NCBI RefSeq assembly: GCF_947496855.1
Contig: NZ_CANMED010000004.1
Location: forward strand, 496,001-560,000
Source: an uncultured Aquimarina sp.
GTDB taxonomy: Bacteria; Bacteroidota; Bacteroidia; Flavobacteriales; Flavobacteriaceae
DNA length: 64,000 bases
Direction: 5' to 3'
A model generated the notes under the pieces. That model had not been told where the DNA came from, searched no databases, and saw only the letters and a list, made by a program, of their open reading frames with translations. This document shows, piece by piece, positions 27,068-36,529 of this stretch (within the stretch, counting starts at the first letter, position 1; each line of letters starts with the position of its first letter). The position numbers and the translations under genes are program-made.

Positions 27068-28117
27068 ATGAGATCAGAAATACTTATTGTAGGAGCTGGA
27101 TTAACAGGCTTATTACTCGCACATAAATTAAAAAAAAAGGGAATAGCCGTAAAGGTTACTGAAGCTAGAGATAGAATCGGAGGAAGAATACACACATTAC
27201 AGTCCAAAAACCAAACTCCAATCGAAATGGGAGCGACTTGGTTAAGTACTCAGCATCATGAATTACTTATGTTACTAGAAGAACTAGAGCTACCGGTTTT
27301 TGAACAATTCATGGAAGGAATAGCACTTTTTGAACCACTATCCACTGCTCCTCCTCAACAAATACAATTACCAACCAATCAAGAACCCAGTTACAGAATA
27401 CAAGGGGGAACGATTTCGCTTATCAATAGACTTGCTAAATCTCTTAATAATGAAGAATTAATCCTAAACGAAAAAGTAACACATATCAACTATCTAAAGG
27501 ACCATTTCGAAATTCATTCGGAATCTACAACACATTATGCTGATAAAGTAATTTCTACCATTCCTCCTATGCTTCTGGTAAATTCTATAAAATTCAATCC
27601 ATTACTACCTGAAAATATAGTTGATATTACTAACAAAACTCATACCTGGATGGGGGACTCTATTAAATTTGGCATTTCATATAACCAACCTTTTTGGAAA
27701 GAAAATAAGTATTCAGGAACGGTTTTTAGTAATGTTGGTCCTATCACAGAATTATATGATCATTCTAATTCAGAAAACACCCGTTTCGCATTAAAAGGTT
27801 TTCTACAAAATGGAATGCAGGCTTATACCAAAGAACAAAGAAGGTCCAAGGTAGAAAGTCAACTCCGAAAATTATTTGGAGATCAATCTTTGCAATATCT
27901 CGCGTATGAAGAAGTTGTTTGGAAACAAGAAGCAAACACTTCTATTCATTCAGAAAAATTTATATTTCCACACCAGAATAATGGCCATAGTTATTATCAA
28001 AATGGTTTTTTTAATAATAACTTCTTTATTGCTGGATCAGAAACAGCTACGAGACATGCAGGATATATGGAAGGTGCAATACAAAGTGCACAATCCATAT
28101 ATCAAAAACTTATATAA
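27068..28117 (+). CDS. FAD-dependent amine oxidase
   Basis: A 349-residue flavoprotein. The N-terminal dinucleotide fold IVGAGLTGLLLAHKL (7-21), then EARDRIGGRIHT, is the amine-oxidase/protoporphyrinogen-oxidase signature. The C-terminal FAD-binding motif is AGSETATRHAGYMEGAIQS. It is shorter than eukaryotic monoamine oxidases but usual for bacterial members. It lies after the terminator of the SDR unit, so it is probably transcribed separately, and it is convergent with the phosphatase gene (6-base gap). Substrate unknown. Confidence 0.85.
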   Translation: MRSEILIVGAGLTGLLLAHKLKKKGIAVKVTEARDRIGGRIHTLQSKNQTPIEMGATWLSTQHHELLMLLEELELPVFEQFMEGIALFEPLSTAPPQQIQLPTNQEPSYRIQGGTISLINRLAKSLNNEELILNEKVTHINYLKDHFEIHSESTTHYADKVISTIPPMLLVNSIKFNPLLPENIVDITNKTHTWMGDSIKFGISYNQPFWKENKYSGTVFSNVGPITELYDHSNSENTRFALKGFLQNGMQAYTKEQRRSKVESQLRKLFGDQSLQYLAYEEVVWKQEANTSIHSEKFIFPHQNNGHSYYQNGFFNNNFFIAGSETATRHAGYMEGAIQSAQSIYQKLI

Positions 28118-28123
28118 ATAATC

Positions 28124-29782
28124 TTATTTTAACACAAAAGGCAATACATCGCCTGTAGCACCATTAGGGAATGTTATTCCTAATAACGCAGAAATAGTTG
28201 GAGCAATATCAGGAATTGTTGTTTTCTCTGTAGTGCTTCCTTGCTTAATACCTTTACCCATAAATAATAAAGGGGCATGCGTATCGTAATTCAATCCACT
28301 TCCGTGCGTAGATCCTGTCCGAGAATACAGAATAGTCGCTGGGTTTAATACAAAAACAACATCTCCGCTTCTTTTCTGATTAAATCCTTTTTGGACTAAG
28401 GCAGCAATTCCTTCAGTATATGTGCCGGTTAATAATTGTTCTCTAGTAAATACCTTATCTATCTGATCATATTGTAAGATGTAATGCGCAATAGTTTTCT
28501 GTAAATCCTGAGCACTCACATTATTTTTAACTAAAACATCATATGCAAAAAAGACTTGATCATTATCAATTTTTTCTATTAACCCATCCACTTTAAATCT
28601 TTCTTTTACAAAAGCCATAACCTTCGTCGATAACGTATCCTTTTTAAAATAACCAGATGGTATCTTTACTGTTTGCAAATAGGATGGTACATGAACGGCT
28701 CCATGATCTGCCGTTAAAAAAACCGTATAATTTCCTTTTCCAATTTTTGAATCTAATGCATTAAAAAGTCGTTCCAGATCCTTATCTAATCTCAAATATG
28801 TATCTTGTATTTCTTTAGAATTTACTCCAAAATTATGTCCCACATAATCCGTACTAGAGAAACTAACTGTTAGAAAATCGGTAATATCATCTTTACCTAA
28901 TGCTTCTCCATCTATTGCCGCAATGGCAAAATCAGCAGTTAGACTGTTTCCATAAGCAGACCCTTTGATAATATCATAACCTTCATTCTGATCTTTCAAA
29001 GCTCCTAAATCATATGGAAATGTTGCTGTTTCTTTTCCTGTAAACCCTTTCTCAAAATTGTTTTGATCTGATCCACTTTCTATATATGAATTGATATCAT
29101 ATAAGGTATTCCATACTTTTAGATAAGATTCTGCTTTGTCAGAGTCATTAAACTGCTGTACCCAATTTGGTAAGTCGTTTCTATAATACGTACTGGTAAT
29201 CCATTTTCCTTCATCTTTCCCCCTAAACCAATAAGCACCATTTGCTGAATGTCCTGCAGGTAAGATTGCTCCCCGGTCTTTTATTGCAATTCCTATAGAC
29301 TTCCCTTTTAACTGTGTATGCAATCGATTCTGATCGGCAACGGTTGTAGTTTTCATACGATGCGGAGACATTCTCTCCAACTCGCTATCTGACCCAACTG
29401 CTCTTACTGATGGATCGCTAGCACAATACACTCCTTTTTTACTAAACTTATCATACCAATAATTAGAGATAATCCCATGATTTTGTGGAGTAGTACCTGT
29501 AAACACAGATGCATGTCCTGGGCCAGTATAAGTAGGAACATAGTTAAAATGATTGTTTTTACAATTAAATCCCTCTCTGAGCATTCTTTTAAAACCACCT
29601 TCTCCAAAACGATCATAAAAACGCGTTAGATAATCATATCTCATTTGATCTACCACCATCCCAACTACTAGTTTTGGAGAAACATTAATTGTTTCCTTTC
29701 CAGAACTAGGTTGTGACTGCTGCGATGTACATTCTATAGAGAATAAAACAAGTCCAAAAATTAAGAATACTTTCTTTATCAT
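28124..29782 (-). CDS. PafA-type alkaline phosphatase, secreted
   Basis: A 552-residue member of the alkaline phosphatase superfamily. The signal peptide ends in a possible lipobox (FSIECTS, Cys18). Metal and catalytic residues visible are Asp45 (VVDQMR), the Thr nucleophile region NYVPTYTGPGH (80-90), STDYVGHNFG and TADHGAVHVP. The layout matches the calcium-independent PafA enzymes of Bacteroidota, which release phosphate from monoesters in the periplasm or at the surface. It stands alone. The start at 29782 fits the signal peptide. Confidence 0.85.
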   Translation of the reverse strand: MIKKVFLIFGLVLFSIECTSQQSQPSSGKETINVSPKLVVGMVVDQMRYDYLTRFYDRFGEGGFKRMLREGFNCKNNHFNYVPTYTGPGHASVFTGTTPQNHGIISNYWYDKFSKKGVYCASDPSVRAVGSDSELERMSPHRMKTTTVADQNRLHTQLKGKSIGIAIKDRGAILPAGHSANGAYWFRGKDEGKWITSTYYRNDLPNWVQQFNDSDKAESYLKVWNTLYDINSYIESGSDQNNFEKGFTGKETATFPYDLGALKDQNEGYDIIKGSAYGNSLTADFAIAAIDGEALGKDDITDFLTVSFSSTDYVGHNFGVNSKEIQDTYLRLDKDLERLFNALDSKIGKGNYTVFLTADHGAVHVPSYLQTVKIPSGYFKKDTLSTKVMAFVKERFKVDGLIEKIDNDQVFFAYDVLVKNNVSAQDLQKTIAHYILQYDQIDKVFTREQLLTGTYTEGIAALVQKGFNQKRSGDVVFVLNPATILYSRTGSTHGSGLNYDTHAPLLFMGKGIKQGSTTEKTTIPDIAPTISALLGITFPNGATGDVLPFVLK

Positions 29783-29897
29783 TACTTTTAATAATTTAGA
29801 TGGTTAAAATACCATTTATGCAAATGTAAAACTTTAATAGAAGGTTACATGCTGTACCTATTTTTTTTTCTATTTTAGCCCTTCTAATGGAGCGCAT

Positions 29898-30635
29898 ATG
29901 TTTTATCTGGACGATATTGGTCGTTATTTTTTAATGTTAAAAAAAGTTTTTAGTCGTATGACTAAAGGCTCAGTACTTAGGAGCTTGATTTTCAAAGAAA
30001 TAGATGACCTTATTATTGGTTCATTAGGAATTACCGTATTTCTTGCTTTCTTTATTGGTGCTGTAATTGCAATACAAACTGCATTAAATCTAACCAATCC
30101 ACTAATTCCAAAACAATTAATTGGCTTTGCTTCCAGACAATCGATGATTTTGGAATTCGCACCTACATTCCTCTCTGTAATAATGGCTGGTAAGGTAGGT
30201 TCGTTTATTACATCTAGTATCGGAACCATGAGAGTTACAGAGCAAATAGACGCATTAGAAGTAATGGGAATTAACTCACTAAACTATTTAGTGTTTCCAA
30301 AAATCGTTGCTATGTTTATGTATCCTTTTATCATAGCAATTGCTATGTTTGTTGGCGTATTCGGAGCTTATATAGCAGGTGTTTATGGAGGGTTTGTTTC
30401 TGGCTCTGAATTTTTAACGGGGCTGCGTGAAGAGTTTATACCGTACCACTTAATTTATGCCTTTATTAAGACCTTTATTTTTGCCTTTCTATTAGCAACT
30501 ATTCCTTCTTTTCACGGATATTATATGACAGGTGGAGCATTAGGAGTTGGTAAAGCGAGTACTTCTGCGTTTGTTTGGACAACAGTGGTTATTGTAACTT
30601 CTAATTATATATTAACTCAATTATTGTTAAGCTAA
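29898..30635 (+). CDS. mlaE: MlaE-type ABC transporter permease
   Basis: A 245-residue inner membrane protein with about five spans. It contains the conserved MlaE segment around FAPTFLSVIMAGKVGSFITS (94-113) and the IGTMRVTEQIDALEVMGI motif (115-132) that contacts the ATPase. Known role: phospholipid traffic between inner and outer membranes with MlaF and an MCE protein. The mlaF start overlaps its stop by one base. No MCE-domain gene is adjacent in the window. Confidence 0.9.
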   Translation: MFYLDDIGRYFLMLKKVFSRMTKGSVLRSLIFKEIDDLIIGSLGITVFLAFFIGAVIAIQTALNLTNPLIPKQLIGFASRQSMILEFAPTFLSVIMAGKVGSFITSSIGTMRVTEQIDALEVMGINSLNYLVFPKIVAMFMYPFIIAIAMFVGVFGAYIAGVYGGFVSGSEFLTGLREEFIPYHLIYAFIKTFIFAFLLATIPSFHGYYMTGGALGVGKASTSAFVWTTVVIVTSNYILTQLLLS

Positions 30636-31399
30636 TGATAGAAGTAAAAGATATTCATAAAAGTTTTAGTGGAGAACAGATTCTTAAAGGAATTACAACC
30701 ACTTTTGAGCGTGGTAAAACCAATCTAATTATTGGAACCAGTGGTAGTGGTAAAACTGTTTTTCTAAAATGTATGCTTGGTTTATTCACACCGGAAGAGG
30801 GCTCTATTTGTTATGATGGAGCGACCTATTCTGATCTTTCTACAGAGGAACAAAGAAACCTTAGAGAGCAAATGGGAATGGTATTTCAGGGAAGCGCATT
30901 ATTTGATTCTATGACAGTAGAAGAAAATGTAATGTTTCCATTAATGATGTTTACCAAGCAGAAAAAAGAAGAAATGCGCGAACGAGTGAATGAAGTACTA
31001 GATCGTGTAAATCTAGAAAATGCAAACAATAAACTTCCATCCGAAATAAGTGGTGGTATGCAAAAACGCGTTGCCATTGCAAGGGCGATTGTTACCAAAC
31101 CTAAATATCTTTTCTGTGATGAACCTAATTCTGGATTAGACCCTAGAACAGCTATTGTTATCGATAATTTAATAAAAGAAATCACAGAAGAATACGACAT
31201 CACAACGGTCATCAATACCCATGATATGAATTCGGTTATGGAAATTGGAGAAAAGATTGTTTTCCTAAAGTATGGTAATTTAGAATGGGAAGGTGATAAA
31301 ACACAAATTTTCAAAACCGATAACGAAGCTGTAACGGACTTCGTCTACTCTTCTAACTTGTTTAAGAAAGTAAGAGATGCTCAGTTAAAAGGACTCTAG
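30635..31399 (+). CDS. mlaF: MlaF-type ABC transporter ATPase
   Basis: A 254-residue ATPase with intact motifs: Walker A GTSGSGKT (34-41), Q-loop VFQGSALF, signature ISGGMQKR, Walker B YLFCDEP with catalytic Glu, and switch His in NTHDMNS. It forms the transporter core with the preceding permease (1-base overlap). In contrast to the degenerate ABC protein at 14847, every catalytic residue is present. Confidence 0.9.
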   Translation: MIEVKDIHKSFSGEQILKGITTTFERGKTNLIIGTSGSGKTVFLKCMLGLFTPEEGSICYDGATYSDLSTEEQRNLREQMGMVFQGSALFDSMTVEENVMFPLMMFTKQKKEEMRERVNEVLDRVNLENANNKLPSEISGGMQKRVAIARAIVTKPKYLFCDEPNSGLDPRTAIVIDNLIKEITEEYDITTVINTHDMNSVMEIGEKIVFLKYGNLEWEGDKTQIFKTDNEAVTDFVYSSNLFKKVRDAQLKGL

Positions 31400-31543
31400 A
31401 AAAATTTGATATTAAAACTCTAAATTCATAATAATTTATTTTTACTAGAAGCGTCTATTTTCTTACAAATTAACTTCCAGATCGTTAATCAGATATTTTT
31501 TAAGAATTAGTTAGGATTTTGAATATCAAAACTTTAACATCAA

Positions 31544-31560
31544 TTACGGCGTTGCCGTAA
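31544..31560. promoter_or_regulatory. GC-rich short palindrome upstream of the cysteine-rich peptide gene
   Basis: TTACGGC and GCCGTAA are perfect 7-bp arms with loop GTT, in otherwise AT-rich DNA 57 bases before the start at 31617. There is no T tract after it, so it may be an operator or an mRNA hairpin. Confidence 0.4.
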
Positions 31561-31616
31561 ATAGATTTTACTGAGTTTATTTACCTTTAACTTTATAAAT
31601 TTTAAAACCTTACACC

Positions 31617-31814
31617 ATGTTAAAGAATGTTTCAAAATTCGGAATTAAACTAAGTAAAGATCAGCAAAAGGAAATCAATGGAGGTGGATTACGTCCGTCC
31701 AGATGTTGCAATCCAGCACTTTCTTGTTGTGTACCTAACCAAAACTATAATGGCTCTAATTGTCAATTCCTTCCAGGAAATCCAAACTCTTTTCCGGTTC
31801 CTTATTGTATTTAA
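31617..31814 (+). CDS. Double-glycine leader, cysteine-rich peptide (bacteriocin/RiPP-like precursor)
   Basis: A 65-residue precursor. Leader MLKNVSKFGIKLSKDQQKEI ends with NGGG (residues 21-24), a typical Bacteroidota double-glycine leader. The core has six Cys (30, 31, 37, 38, 49 and 64), including two CC pairs, and many Pro and Asn. It follows mlaF by 217 bases with its own palindrome, and a terminator follows it. No maturation gene is adjacent. The cysteine pattern suggests disulfides or modification; activity unknown. Confidence 0.7.
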   Translation: MLKNVSKFGIKLSKDQQKEINGGGLRPSRCCNPALSCCVPNQNYNGSNCQFLPGNPNSFPVPYCI

Positions 31815-31833
31815 TATTTGAATCTATTCGAAA

Positions 31834-31877
31834 CTGCTGATGAATATGAATCAACATATCTCAGCAGCTTTCTTTTA
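31834..31877 (+). terminator. Hairpin terminator after the cysteine-rich peptide gene
   Basis: CTGCTGA (31834-31840) and TCAGCAG (31861-31867) pair, followed by CTTTCTTTT, about 20 bases past the peptide stop. Confidence 0.65.
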
Positions 31878-32045
31878 ATAGGTTTTGCAAAGGAATGGCA
31901 ATTGATACCCCTATTCAAGAAACTTCCTAAGAAAATGATTTCACACCATAATTACCACACACGATATGAACTTGGTGGCGGGAACTAGAATAAAACTATT
32001 TTCTTACCAGCAGATAATTCGTTTACTTCTAAACATTCCTGCTAT

Positions 32046-32402
32046 TTATACAATTTTTAGCTTATACATGTATATATTCGAAATGATAAGTAGTCCAATA
32101 AAGAATACATTGATCAAGGAAATAAAAATTGAATCTTTATGTGCAATGTGAGCTACAATAGCGGTTACAAAAAATAATCCAACTCCAGCATATCCCCACT
32201 CTTTTACTTGAACCGATATCTGTGGTATCAATAAAACAAAGACAGCAATTATCTTTAGAACTCCTAATTGTATCCTAAAAAAGTTAGGAAACCCTAATGA
32301 TTTAATTCCCTCTATAGTTTCTTTACTAAAAAAATAGGTATAAGAACTCCATAACAACATTAAAGAAACTAGAACGGTTGATATCCAATAGATTATTTTC
32401 AC
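32046..32402 (-). CDS. DoxX-like small membrane protein
   Basis: A 118-residue protein with four membrane spans (about 3-20, 45-62, 72-88 and 95-112). The pattern SYTYFFSKETIEGIKSLGFPNFFRIQLG followed by LLIPQ is typical of DoxX-like proteins, which often carry small-molecule or redox-linked functions that are poorly defined. It stands alone. Confidence 0.7.
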   Translation of the reverse strand: MKIIYWISTVLVSLMLLWSSYTYFFSKETIEGIKSLGFPNFFRIQLGVLKIIAVFVLLIPQISVQVKEWGYAGVGLFFVTAIVAHIAHKDSIFISLINVFFIGLLIISNIYMYKLKIV

Positions 32403-32532
32403 AAACTAATTCTTATTTTATTAATTCAATATTCCTCTAATACAACCTCATTGTTAAACTAAAATAAGATGAATAACATAGCTTATTTTTCCTCCCTAAC
32501 AAACTTCAAATTATACTCAAGATAATAAAATT

Positions 32533-33249
32533 CTATTTCGCTATTAAAACATTTTCTGGAATCAAATTTTCCATCTTAGCAAATGCTAAACTCAAATCAC
32601 CATTCCTAATATCATCCAGCAACCACCTGCCTTCGGTATACTCCATAACCCATATATGACTTTCATCCTGAAAACCTCTTTTCCCTTCTATTACTTTTTG
32701 AGTATCCTTATTAATCAAATAGTCTTCTATAGTAGCAGAAATACTAATCACCACTTTTGAACCTTCGTAATTACTATTATTTGTTAACTCTATATATAAA
32801 GGTCTAATTTTATTAATCTTTTGAAGATTACAAATATTCTTTAAATTATTAGATTTCCACTTATCAAGATGAACTAATTGTTGATTTTGCCAATACCAGT
32901 GATTTACATATTCTTTAACTTCACTCATATCTTCATCTCCCCAAGCAGCATAGACACGTGTAACAATATTAGAAAAATTCTTTTCAAGATTTAACCAAGA
33001 AAAATTCTTATTCTTTAAGCCTATCTCTACTAATTGTTTTTTTGTTTTTTTTACTTTGAAAAACTCAACAGATTTTATGTAGATAATGAATGGTAGCAAA
33101 ATAATAAACAGCAATAACATCAAAATTTTACCCCACCAAGTTTTAAATAATCCTTTTGCTATCACACCGCCGGGACCAGCGTATATAGGGTCTATAAAAA
33201 ACAATAACCCAATAAAAACTAATAATACTATAAATCTTGATTTTTTCAT
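32533..33249 (-). CDS. Membrane-anchored Tim44-like domain protein
   Basis: A 238-residue protein. A cleavable or uncleaved signal (MKKSRFIVLLVFIGLLFFIDPIYAG) and a second hydrophobic segment (about 40-60) are followed by a Tim44-like domain. The latter shows WGDEDMSEVKEYV near 102-114 and EGRWLLDDIRNG near 208-219, ending the domain. Bacterial Tim44-like proteins are envelope proteins of uncertain function. It is a single gene between the DoxX-like and DUF389 genes. Confidence 0.7.
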   Translation of the reverse strand: MKKSRFIVLLVFIGLLFFIDPIYAGPGGVIAKGLFKTWWGKILMLLLFIILLPFIIYIKSVEFFKVKKTKKQLVEIGLKNKNFSWLNLEKNFSNIVTRVYAAWGDEDMSEVKEYVNHWYWQNQQLVHLDKWKSNNLKNICNLQKINKIRPLYIELTNNSNYEGSKVVISISATIEDYLINKDTQKVIEGKRGFQDESHIWVMEYTEGRWLLDDIRNGDLSLAFAKMENLIPENVLIAK

Positions 33250-33334
33250 TATTCTATTCTTTTTAGTTACTCTATATATAAGTGTACTAATAACTAAAAA
33301 TGTTATTCTAAAATTTTAAAGAATTTTTGCAAAA

Positions 33335-34795
33335 TTACTTTACCAGCAATGTATCCGCTTTTAGCTCGCCAGTAATCCACTGTCGTAGATCTTTATTCCT
33401 AACATCGTTAAGACTATCAGATACTTGGAATTTCCATTGCGGGAAGATGACTTTTACTGTATCTACTTTTCGGAAATTGGATTGTAGCACTTCTCCATAT
33501 CCTAGTTCTGATAAATCTGGGAAGCGGATTTTAGCATCTTTGGCTATGTTGTTATAAGGCAAAATATCTACTGGAACTATTTTTTGTGCCTCAGTTAATT
33601 GAGTTTCCATGAGTGCCAATCGTATCTTTAGATCTTCTACTTTATCTAACAATGCTTCGTTCTCAGTTTCTAAACGATTTAGCTCCACAATATATCGATC
33701 GTTTGCTTTAGAGATTTGCTCAATCCCTCTAGCTTTATTACCTCTAATAGATAAAGTAAAGTCACTTAACTCAGGATATCTTAAAAATTCATTTTGCAAC
33801 GCACTGATAGTCGCCTCAGATATTTCTCCATCAAAAAACAATTTTAATGTTTTATTATCATAACTGTAGATATCTTTGCGCAGATATAAGCTCTCATTAG
33901 ATTCTATATTTTGTACCATAAAACGCTCATAATCTCCTAGGGCTTGACTCTCATTAAGTGTAATCCAAAATGTGTAAAAAGCTGGAACCATCACCAAAAG
34001 TGCCACAAAGGAAGCTATTCTAGCGGTGCGTTTACGCTTTGCCGAGTTGGCATACCTTAGCATAGGAAATTTTAATAATTTTAATACAATAAAAGTAGCT
34101 AAGGCAATAAAAATCGTGTTTATAGTAAACAAATACATTGCGCCAAGCGCATATTCATATTTACCTATCGCCAAACCAAACCCAACTGTACATAAAGGTG
34201 GCATTAATGCCGTTGCAATGGCAACCCCAAAAATTACACTCGCGATAGTTCCTTTTTTGGTTCTAGCAATAATCAATGCTAATCCTCCAAAAAATGCAAT
34301 CAATACATCTCTAATATCAGGCTTAGTTCGCGCCAACAACTCAGATGACTCTACTTTTAACGGAAACAAAAAGAAAAACAACCAAGCTGTAAAAACACTT
34401 AACACAACCATTACTCCAAAATTGATTAATGATTTTTTTAAAGTGTCAATATCGTTAACAGCAATAGACATTCCCATTCCTAAAATCGGTCCCATTAAGG
34501 GAGAAATTAACATCGCTCCAATAACTACAGGAATAGAGTTGGCATTTAATCCAATAGAAGCTATAAAAATAGAACATATCAGAATCCACGCAGTTGCTCC
34601 TTTAAAAGGAATATCTGCTTTTATCAATTCAATAGTACTATCCCTATCAGTATCGTGACGAAAATCTAGTAATCCTTTTAAAAAAGAGGCAGCGCTTTTA
34701 AACAATCCTTTGGCATCTTTTTTTACTGCTTCTTTATGTTCTTCTACTTTTTTGTCCTGAATCTGATCATTAGGCTCCTGAGTATTTTCCGCCAT
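33335..34795 (-). CDS. DUF389 multi-pass membrane protein
   Basis: A 486-residue protein. Residues about 65-290 form a six- to seven-span membrane domain with the conserved DUF389 segment NSIPVVIGAMLISPLMGPI and ARTKKGTIASVIFGVAIATA. A C-terminal soluble part with a coiled coil (about 365-410) follows. Function is not established for the family. It is the last gene of sprT-like/manC/DUF389, with 2-base gaps. Confidence 0.8.
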   Translation of the reverse strand: MAENTQEPNDQIQDKKVEEHKEAVKKDAKGLFKSAASFLKGLLDFRHDTDRDSTIELIKADIPFKGATAWILICSIFIASIGLNANSIPVVIGAMLISPLMGPILGMGMSIAVNDIDTLKKSLINFGVMVVLSVFTAWLFFFLFPLKVESSELLARTKPDIRDVLIAFFGGLALIIARTKKGTIASVIFGVAIATALMPPLCTVGFGLAIGKYEYALGAMYLFTINTIFIALATFIVLKLLKFPMLRYANSAKRKRTARIASFVALLVMVPAFYTFWITLNESQALGDYERFMVQNIESNESLYLRKDIYSYDNKTLKLFFDGEISEATISALQNEFLRYPELSDFTLSIRGNKARGIEQISKANDRYIVELNRLETENEALLDKVEDLKIRLALMETQLTEAQKIVPVDILPYNNIAKDAKIRFPDLSELGYGEVLQSNFRKVDTVKVIFPQWKFQVSDSLNDVRNKDLRQWITGELKADTLLVK

Positions 34796-34797
34796 AG

Positions 34798-35874
34798 TTA
34801 TCCGTGTTTTTCTCCGTAAGTATCTTTCACTTTTTTAAGCACTTGTTTTATATCCTGTTCTTTCTTTTTGGGATAAATCAATAGTACTTCTTCTTTATCA
34901 ACTATAATGTAATCCTCTAAACCATCTACTACAACAATTTTATCTGTAGAGGTTCTAATCATGTTACCCGATGCATCTTCTGCTAAGACTCTGGCATTTA
35001 CGACTGCATTATTAGCATCGGTTTTATCTAGCTTATCATATAACGATCCCCAAGTACCAAGATCATTCCAATCAAAGGTAGCCGGAAGCACATATACATT
35101 TTCTGCTTTCTCTAAAATAGCATAATCTATAGAAATATTTTCCGCGAGCGGGTAATTAACCGCAATAAAATCATTTTCTTCTTTCGTATTGTAAGTATCC
35201 AATCCTTTTTCAAACAAAGTGGTCATCTCTTTTTGGAATTTAGCAAAAGCTCCTACAATACTTTTTACACTCCAAATAAATATTCCCGCATTCCAAAGGT
35301 AGTTTCCTTGATTTAAGAATTCCTTTGCAGTTTCATAATTAGGCTTTTCTGTAAACTGAGCTACTTTTTTAATAGCATTCGTTTCTTTATTATATTGTAT
35401 GTATCCATACCCTGTATTTGGAAAAGTAGGTTGGATACCTAAGGTCATTAAGATATCTTTTTCAGAACATGCATCAAAACTTTGCTTTAAATTCCCTACG
35501 AACGCATCTTCATCTTCGATCCAGTGATCACTTGGTGCCACCACCATAACGGCATCTGGGTTTTCTTTCTGAATTTTTAATGCAGCATATAAAATGCATG
35601 GAGCTGTATTACGCATTGCCGGCTCTGTAACCACTTGTCGTTGTGCTGCTTCTGGCAATTGTTCTAATACCAAATCATTATATCGTTCATTAGTCAATAT
35701 AAAAATATTTTCCTTTGGGATAATCTTTGACAATCGGCTAAATGTTCTTTGAATTAAAGTCTCTCCGGTACCTAACATATCGTGAAACTGTTTTGGAAAC
35801 TCTGTAGTACTAACAGGCCAGAATCGAGATCCAACTCCCCCTGCCATTAAAATGGCGTAATAATTTTCTTTCAT
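34798..35874 (-). CDS. manC: Mannose-1-phosphate guanylyltransferase
   Basis: A 358-residue nucleotidyltransferase. The N-terminal MAGGVGSRFWPVSTTEFPKQ is the GDP-mannose pyrophosphorylase signature, with VVAPSDHW and FTEKPN later. It makes GDP-mannose from mannose-1-phosphate and GTP for glycans. It lacks the fused isomerase domain of longer bifunctional enzymes. It lies in an operon with the SprT-like gene (2-base gap) and DUF389 gene. Confidence 0.85.
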   Translation of the reverse strand: MKENYYAILMAGGVGSRFWPVSTTEFPKQFHDMLGTGETLIQRTFSRLSKIIPKENIFILTNERYNDLVLEQLPEAAQRQVVTEPAMRNTAPCILYAALKIQKENPDAVMVVAPSDHWIEDEDAFVGNLKQSFDACSEKDILMTLGIQPTFPNTGYGYIQYNKETNAIKKVAQFTEKPNYETAKEFLNQGNYLWNAGIFIWSVKSIVGAFAKFQKEMTTLFEKGLDTYNTKEENDFIAVNYPLAENISIDYAILEKAENVYVLPATFDWNDLGTWGSLYDKLDKTDANNAVVNARVLAEDASGNMIRTSTDKIVVVDGLEDYIIVDKEEVLLIYPKKKEQDIKQVLKKVKDTYGEKHG

Positions 35875-35876
35875 AA

Positions 35877-36473
35877 TTAATTTAATAACTCGACTTCTGC
35901 ATTGGGGTTAAACAGGTATACTTTACCTGTGCTTATTTCGATACATTCATAACGTTTTACTCTTTTATTTCCTCTTTGGAAAATCTTTCCATTATACAAT
36001 CTAAATCGACTTCCTAAAGGTACTTCAAAGATATAATTTTTATCATTCTCTGGGTCATATTGTTTTAATGCAAGTGATAATTTTGCATCAGTATCACTAC
36101 TCGCTTTTGGATTCTTAAAATGATTTGCCATCACAGGCAATAATCTGGAAGGAAAAACATCTGGATTTATATAAGGTAACATCAACTGCTGAAAAGTTCG
36201 TTTCCACTCTATTCCGTGGGGTTTGATATAACGTCCATATTTTTCGAAAGCTACAAGATGAGCGATTTCATGGATCAATGTTATCAAAAAACGATAGGTA
36301 TTCAAAGATGCATTAACCGTGATTTGATGTCTACCATCTGGCATTTTACGATAATCACCATGGCGAGTGACACGCTCATTAACAATTTTCAGATGAACAT
36401 TACATTTCACAATCAAATCAAATGCCGGTTCTAAAGCACGTTCAGGGATGTATCTTGCCAGGATTTCCTTCAT
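35877..36473 (-). CDS. SprT-like zinc metalloprotease domain protein
   Basis: I use the ATG at 36473 (MKEILARYIPERAL), giving 198 residues; the frame to 36488 adds five residues overlapping the upstream spacer. HEIAHLVAFEKYG near residues 80-92 gives the zinc-binding HExxH motif, with a further His in KPHGIEWKR. The C-terminal beta part with RVKRYECIEI resembles the SprT zinc-ribbon region but has few Cys, as is usual in flavobacterial members. Role in DNA-protein crosslink repair is known only for eukaryotic SprT proteins. Confidence 0.8.
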   Translation of the reverse strand: MKEILARYIPERALEPAFDLIVKCNVHLKIVNERVTRHGDYRKMPDGRHQITVNASLNTYRFLITLIHEIAHLVAFEKYGRYIKPHGIEWKRTFQQLMLPYINPDVFPSRLLPVMANHFKNPKASSDTDAKLSLALKQYDPENDKNYIFEVPLGSRFRLYNGKIFQRGNKRVKRYECIEISTGKVYLFNPNAEVELLN

Positions 36474-36484
36474 TGCCGCAAAAT

Positions 36485-36516
36485 ACAAAAAATAAGCGCA
36501 TCGAACCGATGCGCTT
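36485..36516 (-). terminator. Rho-independent terminator of the vWA-DUF4349 unit
   Basis: AAGCGCATCG (36494-36503) and CGATGCGCTT (36507-36516) form a perfect 10-bp stem with a 3-base loop. On the minus strand it is followed by a T run. It lies 14 bases past the stop at 36530. Confidence 0.85.
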
Positions 36517-36529
36517 TATTCAAATTACT

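Noticed and set aside
31966..32151. 61-codon plus-strand frame
   Set aside because: Overlaps the DoxX-like gene on the other strand and has no protein-like features of its own.
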